The translations under genes and the position numbers were made by a program. From assembly GCA_950097015.1 (NCBI GenBank), contig CATNEN010000039.1:19089501-19153500 (forward strand): a stretch of DNA of 64,000 nt, in the 5' to 3' direction. The DNA is from Macrostomum hystrix. Taxonomy: Eukaryota; Platyhelminthes; Macrostomidae. The notes beneath the pieces were generated by a model that saw nothing but the letters and a program-made list of their open reading frames with translations, ran no database searches and was not told where the DNA came from. Every line of letters begins with the position of its first letter. The stretch's first letter is position 1. Positions 45,901-56,100 of the stretch are shown piece after piece.

Positions 45901-47536
45901 TACCTCTCCCATTCCACTCTACCTCTCCCATTCCACTCTACCTCTCCCATTCCACTCTACCTCTCCCATTCCACTCTACCTCTCCCATTCCACTCTACCT
46001 CTCCCATTCCAATCTACCTCTCCCATTCCACTCTACCTCTCCCATTCCACTCTACCTCTCCCATTCCACTCTACCTCTCCCATTCTACTCTACCTCTCCC
46101 ATTCCAATCTACCTCTCCCATTCCACTCTACCTCTCCCATTCCACTCTACCTCTCCCATTCCACTCTACCTCTCCCATTCCACTCTACCTCTCCCATTCC
46201 AATCTACCTCTCCCATTCCAATCTACCTCTCCCATTCCACTCTACCTCTCCCATTCCACTCTACCTCTCCCATTCCAATCTACCTCTCCCATTCCACTCT
46301 ACCTCTCCCATTCCACTCTACCTCTCCCATTCCAATCTACCTCTCCCATTCCACTCTACCTCTCCCATTCCACTCTACCTCTCCCATTCCACTCTACCTC
46401 TCCCATTCCACTCTACCTCTCCCATTCCAATCTACCTCTCCCATTCCACTCTACCTCTCCCATTCCACTCTACCTCTCCCATTCCACTCTACCTCTCCCA
46501 TTCTACTCTACCTCTCCCATTCCAATCTACCTCTCCCATTCCACTCTACCTCTCCCATTCCACTCTACCTCTCCCATTCCACTCTACCTCTCCCATTCCA
46601 CTCTACCTCTCCCATTCCACTCTACCTCTCCCATTCCACTCTACCTCTCCCATTCCACTCTACCTCTCCCATTCCACTCTACCTCTCCCATTCCAATCTA
46701 CCTCTCCCATTCCACTCTACCTCTCCCATTCCACTCTACCTCTCCCATTCCACTCTACCTCTCCCATTCTACTCTACCTCTCCCATTCCAATCTACCTCT
46801 CCCATTCCACTCTACCTCTCCCATTCCACTCTACCTCTCCCATTCCACTCTACCTCTCCCATTCCACTCTACCTCTCCCATTCCAATCTACCTCTCCCAT
46901 TCCAATCTACCTCTCCCATTCCACTCTACCTCTCCCATTCCACTCTACCTCTCCCATTCCAATCTACCTCTCCCATTCCACTCTACCTCTCCCATTCCAC
47001 TCTACCTCTCCCATTCCAATCTACCTCTCCCATTCCACTCTACCTCTCCCATTCCACTCTACCTCTCCCATTCCACTCTACCTCTCCCATTCCACTCTAC
47101 CTCTCCCATTCCAATCTACCTCTCCCATTCCACTCTACCTCTCCCATTCCACTCTACCTCTCCCATTCCACTCTACCTCTCCCATTCTACTCTACCTCTC
47201 CCATTCCAATCTACCTCTCCCATTCCACTCTACCTCTCCCATTCCACTCTACCTCTCCCATTCCACTCTACCTCTCCCATTCCACTCTACCTCTCCCATT
47301 CCAATCTACCTCTCCCATTCCAATCTACCTCTCCCATTCCACTCTACCTCTCCCATTCCAATCTACCTCTCCCATTCCACTCTACCTCTCCCATTCCAAT
47401 CTACCTCTCCCATTCCAATCTACCTCTCCCATTCCAATCTACCTCTCCCATTCCACTCTACCTCTAAGTCTCAAAGCTTACCTGTCGCAAAAATGAGCCA
47501 AATAAGACAGCCATGAGGCGGCATCGCAGTCTTCAT
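42906..47536 (-). CDS. secreted PAN-like plus ALK-type glycine-rich protein, four exons, 415 aa
   Basis: Exons inferred on the minus strand: 47536-47482, 44945-44580, 44141-43815, 43405-42906. Donors are GTAAGC, GTAAGT and GTACGT. All junctions are phase 1, and the total is 1,248 nt including TGA. Exon 1 plus the start of exon 2 give a signal peptide with hydrophobic core CLIWLIFAT. Exon 2 carries a Cys-spaced segment ([12 protein letters not shown] then LCQLLLL) resembling a PAN/apple module. Exons 3-4 match the glycine-rich region of ALK/LTK receptors: [37 protein letters not shown], a poly-Gly LLAAGGGGG block, and [12 protein letters not shown] to the C-terminal [11 protein letters not shown]. 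No transmembrane helix or kinase follows, so a secreted product is inferred. Introns hold a 2.4-kb array and two SINEs. Confidence 0.8.
43428..43697 (+). mobile_element. SINE copy in intron 3 of the glycine-rich gene
   Basis: 5'-truncated copy beginning at the B-box-like GATTCCGCGTCGAGGCCAC. It shares the whole body (GCTTGGGGGCTTGTCG, GTGTACACTGCCTGACGATG, TTACACACCTGTGTGAG) and the 3' end GCGGGTCTAGAGTCACCAAATG with the copy at 44,195. It lies antisense to the host gene. Confidence 0.8.
44195..44530 (+). mobile_element. most complete SINE copy, tRNA-like head
   Basis: Begins with a tRNA-like head: GGGTCAGTGGGACTGCGTG (A-box-like) and CCTGAGCTCGATTCCGCG (B-box-like) about 45 bp apart, the arrangement of an internal Pol III promoter. 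About 250 bp of body follows, ending GGGTCTAGTGTCACCAAATG. It lies in intron 2 of the glycine-rich gene in antisense orientation. The parent tRNA was not identified. Confidence 0.75.
45050..47466. repeat. 2.4-kb minisatellite in intron 1, with 418-bp higher-order repeat
   Basis: The first part (to about 45,430) is a 20-bp unit, CTCTACCTCTCTCCGACCAC. The rest is a 19-bp unit, CATTCCACTCTACCTCTCC, with CCACT/CCAAT variants. A rare TTCTACTC variant occurs at 45,665, 46,083, 46,501, 46,767 and 47,185. The spacings are 418, 418, 266 and 418 bp, i.e. 22, 22, 14 and 22 units. The array therefore evolves by duplicating 22-unit blocks. Confidence 0.95.
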
Positions 47537-48150
47537 TGTTTGCTCCAAGTAGAAAAATGTCGCTAAAATATTTCTAAAAGCTTTTACACCAACACCAACA
47601 CTAATTTATACTCTGATTCAGTGACACTACTCAGGGATAGATGTCGTGTTGAAGTCATAGCTGAGTTTCTTCCCTAAATTGATTCCTTTAAGTGGCAAGT
47701 GTGACAGTGACATTGGCACTCGGAACCCGTTTGTCAAATGTCAACAAAATCCATTTTGAAGTTGGCAGTTTTTATTGCAAATTAGCTTAAAGTGCTCTTT
47801 AACTTCATTGGCAATTGCAATTGAAAATCACACAGAGTGATGCGATAAACAAGCTAGATTTTCCAACAGTTATTACGGCTGGTAGTCATAAGCATTTATT
47901 GAGAACTGGTTAGGTTGGTTCTTAAAAGTCTAAGATAAAAAAATTATTTCAGATTCATTTGAAAGAAAGCAAAAGATGATTAACGCATCAAAGCATCACA
48001 AAATTACCAAGTATTTAATAATATTTTGATCAGCTGACTCATTTCTGGATAAATATGGACAAAAAACAAAAACTTACGGTTTTACTGTTGAACGGGAGTA
48101 GTTCAAATTCCCACATTCCCATCTTCTGTATATCCTAAAATCATCAACCA
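47537..48150. other. 5' flank of the glycine-rich gene
   Basis: AT-rich unique DNA upstream of the minus-strand start codon. A possible acceptor-like TTTTTCTACTTGGAG sits 6 nt before the ATG on the minus strand, but its GAG end is weak. No other gene is seen. Confidence 0.4.
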
Positions 48151-48245
48151 ACATTTTCCGCTCTAACCGATGAAACAACTTTCAAAATCACAGAACACCG
48201 ACATCGTCAAAATATTTAACGATTCTCGTCGGGGTGTCAGGTGGC
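48150..48245 (+). repeat. dispersed repeat copy A (GATATTCA family)
   Basis: Contains CGATGAAACAACTTTCAAAA and ACATCGTCAAAATATTTAAC, then GATTCTCGTCGGGGTGTC. It matches, with substitutions, copies at 49,890 (-), 60,345 (+) and 60,628 (-). Probably the terminal part of an unidentified element. Confidence 0.6.
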
Positions 48246-48739
48246 AAGACCACCAATGTCGGCATATTTTTCTGCTCAAAAAATTTCCTTATGGAGCCAT
48301 GTCGGCTATGATTATCGATTGGATTGCATCGACTAGATAGTTAATTTTTATATTATTGAACCAATTTGGATTCGTCATAGGGGTTTCTACAGAGCAACGT
48401 TAGTAAGACTAAGCCTTGTCACTAAGACTTAGATAATGTAGCAGACCTCTCAGCTCTCTCTATTTGTTGGATTTGGGATTGGTGAGCTGAGTATTTGGGG
48501 GGGATGGTAGCGTAAGTTATGAGGGTCAGAATAGGTATTTTCCACGCTGTTCGGGTTATACCTAAGGTAGCGCTAATGCCCGAGCGGCAAGACACTAGCT
48601 ACTAACAATGGGAGAGGAATCGACTGCTGCTGGCACGAGGGCTTAGGTCACTCACTGATCTGGGGCACACAGTCCGTGGGGCGTATCAGGATGGATTGAA
48701 GTTGCCTGGTGAACGTCCTTCGCACTCTCACTTACTTTC
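48246..48739. other. spacer with a possible tRNA-like fragment
   Basis: No gene is seen. TGCCCGAGCGGCAAGACAC at about 48,577 resembles a tRNA-Leu/Ser A box and is shared with about 16,435. No matching B box was found. Confidence 0.35.
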
Positions 48740-48747
48740 CTCTATGG

Positions 48748-49294
48748 CAGGGGTAGGCAATCTTATTTGCTGGCGGGCCAAAGAGAGAACCTAAAAGACG
48801 ACAGCGGGCCGCATTGACTGTATAAATATGAGATAGGGGAGAGATGAGACACGGGAGAGATTAGACACGGGAGAGATGAGACACAGGAAAGATGGGACAC
48901 GAGAGAGATGAGACACGGGAGAGATTAGACACGGGAGAGATAAGACACGGGAGAGATTAGACACGGGAGAAATGAGACACAGGAAAGATGGGACACAAGA
49001 GAGATGAGACACGGGAGAGATTAGACACGGGAGAGATTAGACACGGGAGAAATGAGACACAGGAAAGATGGGACACAAGAGAGATGAGACACGGGAGAGA
49101 TAAGACAGGGGAGAGATTAGACACGGGAGAGATTAGACACGGGAGAGATTAGACACGGGAGAGATTAGACACGGGAGAGATTAGACTCGAGATAGATGAA
49201 ACAGGACACTGCAGATGTCAGAAGGGGCAACGGGCCGGATTCGGGAGCTTCGAGGGCCGCATCTGGCCCGCGGGCCGGAGTTTGCCGACCCCTG
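48748..49294 (+). mobile_element. hAT MITE with perfect 8-bp target duplication
   Basis: Starts CAGGGGTAGGCAA; its right end is the inverted form of CAGGGGTCGGCAAACTCCGG. It is flanked on both sides by CTCTATGG (48,740-48,747 and 49,295-49,302), the 8-bp duplication expected of hAT insertions. It has no transposase. About 360 bp of the interior is a tandem array; the rest is terminal and subterminal sequence shared with the two other copies in the window. Confidence 0.92.
48835..49198. repeat. 16-bp minisatellite inside the hAT MITE
   Basis: About 22 copies of GGGAGAGATTAGACAC, with ATGAGAC, ATAAGAC and a GAAAGATGGGACAC variant. The last recurs in blocks, indicating block duplication. Confidence 0.9.
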
Positions 49295-49302
49295 CTCTAT
49301 GG

Positions 49303-49889
49303 GGTCCGGAATTAGTACAGTCTCATGAGGGATAAAGGCGGAGTTTTGGGACTTCAGGGGGTATTTAGATAACTTTAGGTGGACTTCCGATAGACTTCAG
49401 ATGGATTTTTAGATGGGATTTTAGGACGATATTTTAGGATTTCAAAGGGATCATATAATAGGGTGGATTTGGGTAAAGAAGGCCGACGAGAGATCTTTGG
49501 GAGAGGATTGGAAAGGCAAAGGTATCTTAACTGTTTTCCTCTTATTAGGAAAATAACTAAGGAACTCGGTCTATTTAATAGCGAAACAGGGAAAGAGTTA
49601 GGAAGTGTAATCACTTATATTTTCGTAGAGCAAAACGTCAAGAACGTATAGCAGGTTAAACAGGGGTAACAGTATAACCAGAGTTAACCATTGTTAACGG
49701 TGTGGTTGGGGATCGAGGGTGAAGATCGCATTATATTTTCTCCGAGTATATATATACCAAAATTGGGGTGGGTGCATGTCCCGCTTGAGTGCGCACACAA
49801 CGAACAAAGAGCGCTGCGTGAGATTACGACAAATAGCTAGTGCGTGAGAAAAGTGGCGGGAATTAAAAATGAAAGTGTCCTAATTATTC
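49303..49889. other. spacer, no gene seen
   Basis: AT-rich sequence downstream (3') of the GTPase gene and upstream of the dispersed repeat. Small open frames on both strands have no domain. Confidence 0.45.
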
Positions 49890-50078
49890 ACTGCCTCAAT
49901 AAGAATCGCTGAATATCTCGACGATGCTGACGTCGGACGGCTTTGAAAGTTAGCTCATCGTAAAGAGCGGAAAAGTTCTATCTGAATGGGTGGACTTTAA
50001 CTAAATTCGGTCGTTCGATTTGGAGGCTATCGTGAAGTAGGCAGTGGGTATTTGAAATATCCCGAATAACCCAGTGGT
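49890..50078 (-). repeat. dispersed repeat copy B, inverted
   Basis: The reverse complement contains CTTTACGATGAGCTAACTTT, then CATCGTCGAGATATTCAGCG and ATTCTTATTGAGG. It is preceded by a CACTGCCTACTTCACGATA segment also present (diverged) at 60,345. Closest in the window to copy C. Confidence 0.65.
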
Positions 50079-50195
50079 CTTTCATCAGAGTGAAGTAGCG
50101 TTGTAGGAAAATTACAGTTGTCAAATGTAAGCAAAAAAATCCATAGCTTCAAAATTAATACTTTCCAGGAAATAGACTGCGCTTGATTCGTCAGG

Positions 50196-53100
50196 TCAAG
50201 TGGGCCTCGAACTCGGAGAGTACTTAGATAGACTCTCCTTGGCTTGTTCCTTAGAAATATGGCGCCAGGACACGGGAAGATCCAATTTGCAACATCCGTA
50301 ATGACGCTGGAGATTTTCGCTGAATTGATTCATGAACCACATCCAGTACGGTGACGATGAATCCGACGCGTCTGGCGAGATTTGCCAGTCTGGGAACACA
50401 GTCTTGAAGTCTTCGTACTCATGGAAAATAAACTTGAGGCTTTTGCTATCTGGACCTCCGCTCTGGCATTTGCCAGACTGCCTGCATCTGTAATTAACGG
50501 CACCACAATTGAAGTTTGCCATTGTTTGCACATCGAAATTGCAGGACGTGAGGGCGAGTTCGTTTCTATACTGATTGACTCTTGTTCCTGTGACCCCAGC
50601 AGGCCTGTGCTGGAGGCACACATGGTTCCAGTGCGTGCTTTGGTGTCCTTCCGAACTGTTGGAGCAGGGCTCATCGCAGAATGGACACTGCTCCGGGCAG
50701 CCCCACAGTCGCTGCAGCAGAGACTCGGCGGGCGACTCGCCCACCCATTCAATTTCTGTCGCGCCGCTTATGCTGTGCTCAGTCAGTAGCTCCGACTTCA
50801 TGGTCTCCAGTCTTCGTAAAAGAAGCTCTTCAAAGTTCTTGACGTCGCTGATTGAGTTTGCATCGATATGAGAGAAGTTTTCAGTGTGCCAGCCAAGCTT
50901 TGAGCCATTGCAGAATATTTTGATCCACTCCTGAAAAAGTGTGTTAGCAGCAGGGCTTCTGCTGAGTTCATCTAGTAGACTCGCTGAAGCCTCGTGAACT
51001 GACTCCTTGACTGCTTCTACTTGTGGCCTAGTCAATTCTTCGATTAGCTCATTGTAGTGAATGGTCTGTCTGGGTGTTTTGGAGAAAATCTTTGCCTGAA
51101 CGTATCTAGTCAGCCACTTCAGGGCAAACGCTTTGCTGTCCTCGATGTAATCGATGAAGTCTTCGAAATTCCCGTTGTCAGCCAGGCTCTCCATAATTAG
51201 AGTGATCAGATGCAGCTTGGTGAGGTCAAAATCACCGTATAGAGACTTCAGGACCATTAGGGATTTCTGTTCCTTCACTTGCCTGTTGATGGCCACTTTG
51301 ATAGTGGCGGCAAATGCATCGGCTGCGATGACCTCTTCCGTCTCACGTTGCAGTCGGTTCGAGAAGGTTTTTGAAGCCAAATCCTTAAAGTCACGCACTT
51401 TTGCTGCTATTCCGTGCTTCTCCTCGTATTGGTGGTGCCAGGCTTCGAAAATGGCCAGTGCATATTTGCAGGCATGAATCGCGAGAGCCAACTCAAAGCC
51501 TGGATTAGTTTTTATTTTTGGCGTCTTCGGCACCTCTCCACTGTTTAGACCCTTTTCGTTATATTCAGTAATTTCGCGTCTGACCAGTATGATAAAATTC
51601 TGAAAGTCGGTCTTGGATACAATGTGTCTTTCTTTGCTGTTTTCCCGCTCTTTCATCAGCGAGTCAATCTTTGACAAGGCTGAATCAGCAACTAGCACAA
51701 GCACTTGAGCGCAATCTGACGATGACTTCGCTTTTCTAAACAGTTCAATCGATTTCGTGTACGTGAAATGTGAGTCAAGAACAAAGCTTTCCTGAAAGGA
51801 ACCTTGGAGCTTAAAATTAAAGAACTTTGCGTCCTTTTTCGCGCCAGAGAAACAGCGAACATTTTCGTCAAGTGTAGAAGACGGGAGGTCTGAAAACGCT
51901 TCTCTGACTGCTCTCTCTGCTTCAGCAGCAGCATTCCATGGCACTGTCTCCACTCCAATGACCTCATTGATAAACTGATTCCACATGTCCTCAAATAACA
52001 ATTTTTTCTGATCAGGGGTGAGCTGCGTTCTATTCTGTGATTCAGCTAACTTTCTGGTCTCAGTCAGGATTCTGTTCTGGTAATCAGCCATTTTTGTTCG
52101 GTTGAGAAGTGCCGATCTCTGCTCTTCCGTAATGCCCCGCAGCAGATTGGTGCAGGTCTCCAGTATTCGACGGGCGCAATAACTGAGGCTGATTTTCTTG
52201 TCTTGCTCCCATTTATTCGATATGTGCTTCAGCTCATGTCCAGCTAGAAAGATTTCCAATTTTTGTAAAGCTACTGCCTCCGCCTCTTCCACATTCGAAC
52301 TCAATAACTTTTGGGTTACATTCAAGATGGTTTCGAGTAGATTAACTTCATTGCATTGGCGCACTTTTAAAACACCTTCGGACTTCACCCAGTCAGTGAC
52401 GCTACTTTCTAGAGTGAAACAAATCTTAAGGAATTCGCGTTCAACTTCTCTGTAGGCATTCAGCTCCAATGTGTTCTGGAAGCTAAAGACAAAGTCTTCT
52501 CTTAGAACAGCGTCCCAAAGATCGCAAATGCGAATCGCCAAGTTACTGAATGATAGTTTTGAGTTCTCAAATCTCTTCAGCTGCTTCAGAACAGCTATTC
52601 TCGTTTTCTGGGCCATCCGACTGTAATCTGGATTTACTGGTGCATTCGGCGGAGTGCCCTCCCATAGGTTTGGCCAGAAGCAAACATCTGTATTCGGATC
52701 AAACGAAATAATATCCGTGAACTGTCCGACATCGTTAGCTCCCTCTTCTCTGGCAGCAGCTGCAACAGCCCTATTCAGTTCTTGCAGCAGTACGTTGCCT
52801 GCTGTCCGCAGTTTATCGCTTGCATCCACTGCGGCAACATTTTGGTGTAGGAAAATGCAACTCTTTTCCAGGATGACGCTTTTAAATGCCATTTTCATTC
52901 TGATGAGTGCATGGACAGCAATCTGAAGGACGTCACTAATTTCTGATAGACCTTCGCCCATGATGTTAATCAGAGCAACATCAGCCAACCCAATTACCAT
53001 GGTTGCTACTTCGTTGTCGTGCTCTTTCGTGCTTCCTCCAAGCTCCGGAGCTCTGAGCCCTTCAGTATCTATCACAACAACGTAATCGACATTAACGCCT

Positions 53101-56100
53101 GATTTTTCTGGCTGGTTCTTCACCAGCTGCATGAATGCGCCTCTTGTGCAGCGGCCTGCACTGGCGGGAAACTGCAGACCAAACATGGTGTTCAGCAATG
53201 TTGACTTTCCTGAACTCTGGATTCCCAAAATTGACACCACTAGGAGATGCTTTGCACCAATAATGCTCTCTACTTGCTTTAATACAGCTTGTATCCACAA
53301 ATCTGCAACGAAAGTTATGTCTCCGTCGATAATTTCTAACGCGTGTCCTTGCAACAACAGCTGTGCGGCAACGCGTGCGAGACTCTGAGCCAGGTTTTGA
53401 TACTTCTCCTTAAGAGCTACGTTACACATGATTGCTTCGTAAACCTGGGCAACTTCACGCAAGATGTGCTCCAGGCCAAAAGAGGCTCCCTGAAGTTCGA
53501 CATCTGCCTTTTCGAACTGTCGCTTTTGATCCAGCGTGGCATTCTTTTCTCTAGAAATGTCGCCCCATAGACAGTGAAAGCTTCTTCGAATTGCAGCCAG
53601 ATTCACAAGCGACAAAGAATTCAGCTCGATGGCCAAATGGCGAAGGAAAACTTCGGCTTCAATTGGGTCGAACGAAAAGGACTGAAGAGATGTCAGGAAA
53701 TTCAGTATAAAATTATCTTTCTCGTTGACTTGGCTCTGAAGGAGTGACGCTTGCTCTTGCCTCAGCTGGCTGATTTCAGCATCAATCTCGCCGACCCATC
53801 TAGTCTTCTCCTCCCCAACTAGGCTTCGATTCAACCTGAAGCGTTGCTTTTTGCGCTTTGAAATTTCTAAGCAGGGATTTCCATGCAGAGGAAGGTTTGT
53901 TTGTTTTACAACTGCCAAGTTTTCCGACGTGTTGGGTGTTCGGACTTTTTCTACTAAGCGCCGCGCAGCATCGATCGATTCCCTTACGTGGTCGACAGAA
54001 TCTTCGAGAATCCAGTTACTTTTCTGTCGCCCAAAGTCACAAAACTTAGCCAAAGAAGCTAATTTTCTTTCCAAAAAGCCTGTTTTTAACATCTTCTGCA
54101 GAAGAGTATTCGCTATTTCAACATCTTCCATTGCCGTTGCCGGTTTCTTCAAACGAATAAGATCCAGGTTCTTCCTTTCATCTCTGGAACTGAATGTTTG
54201 CTCAAGATCACGAAGGCATTTTGGAATTTGCTCAGAACTCACTAGTAGCCCAAGACGACTTTTGCTTGAGTACAATCTCACAAGCACCTGTGAGAATGCA
54301 TCTGAATGACTGCAATCTTCATCTGGAAGCATTACAACCAGGTAGGTAGAAACCGACGCCAAAAAATCCAGCTGTTCAGAAAGCTCTTCAGCACCTGCAT
54401 CACCACGCAGGTTTAATAAACAGATAGCACTTTGATGTCCAGACTTGTCTGCTGCAGCTGGCAACATCCAGGCTAGCTCGATGCTACCATCGCTATGCAG
54501 TTTCTTTAATGAACTTTTTCCCGACACCGTGAAGGTGTCATGCTTTTTGTTAAGAAACGTGTTTGCGATTTTAGATTTCGAAAATGAACTTGTTCCAAGT
54601 CTGATGACAGAAACAACAGGAAAATCGCCGCTGTTCAAAATAAGTTCAACCGAGCTGCCCGGCTGGCTTTGATTCTGTGGGACGAATTTTAGTACAAGAG
54701 ATCGCAGAGTCCAGGTAAAGAGAAGCTTTTTGCCACCGACTGAGTACAGAATAGGAACAGCAAGCTTGCAGTCAAACAATTTCTCAGATATTGTTTGCCG
54801 CAGCATTGGATTGGCGCTCAGAAAGCAAACCATAAGAACGTCACAAAAATGGAGTGATGTATTCGCGGCATCAGCTCGTGTGTCTGCTTGTGGATTGTAG
54901 TCATCTGACCAATCATCTTCTTCATCTCTCGAATCCAATTGCTCATGGCTTTTAAAGCGAATGATAGTGGACTCTCTACAGTTATAGTTGGTCATTGCTA
55001 GCAGCTTTAGCATGCGGAGTCCAAAACTATCTTTGACATCTGAGTCCGATTCTGAAGACAGGCTCATGACAGTAGACATTGACAGCTTTCCTGGCCAGAA
55101 GTCTTGCAGTCCTAAAGCTTTAATGGCTGAAAGATCAAGATAATTAAGGACCTCGTAAAGCGAAGTAGCTTCAAAAGTTTTTGCACTCCCGGTTTTTTGC
55201 GCTTCGCAGCACCGAGCCAGTGGACCGAGATCGACGGGGATTTTTTGCCCATTTTTGTTGTACTGCTGCAAAATGGTACGCGTCACGGAATCTATGCCCG
55301 TCCAATCAACACAGCCAGACTTTATAAACTCGGCTATGGCTGTACGGATGTTTAGCAGCCAATCGTATTCGCAAACGTTCAGAATCTGTTTTCTGATGTC
55401 AAAGTCGTTAACGTGTACCTGAATGTACTTTTTGTAGACGAAAAGCAAATTTGCCTGGACAAACTCAACTTCATTAGAGGCTGTGAAAACAGCCATTGAG
55501 TTTATCTCCGATTCTATTGCATCCGCCAGTTTTTGAACCGCCTCATAGTTCAGAAGATGATCAAATTGCCCCTCCGAAAGTTGAAACCCATGTGAGATGA
55601 CAACGCAAACAACTAAAAACTTTTCGTAGTTCTGCTTAGCATCCGTAAGGGTTCTTAGAAGCTTATTAATCTCATTTACCAGCTCTGGTTGCATGGCTCG
55701 CATCACTTTTTCATGATCTTCACTAGCCTTTACCGCAATGAAGGCGCTCATATCAGGTAGATAGCGGTTCCTCACAAGCTCAACCAACTGCTCCGGAGAA
55801 GTCAGTGTCTGGCCTGAGCTTCGAAGTTTATAAGGCAATTCAGCAGCTCGCGGTTTGAGTACAGATAAAATCTGTTCCTTCTTTGGAAAGCAAGTTGCAG
55901 ACAGGTCGACAAGCTGTTGCAGGTAGCTGGCAATAGATGGGGATTCAGGCGTCTGAAGCAGCTCTGGGCTATGCCTGAGGAATTCGTCAAGCACAATTTC
56001 TAGGTCGCTATTTTCAGCCCACACAGTGCCGCGTCTGCTGACGGCTGTAAGCTTTTCAATGGTGTTTATTGTCTCAAAAAGTTCTTTTAGTTGCTTACTC

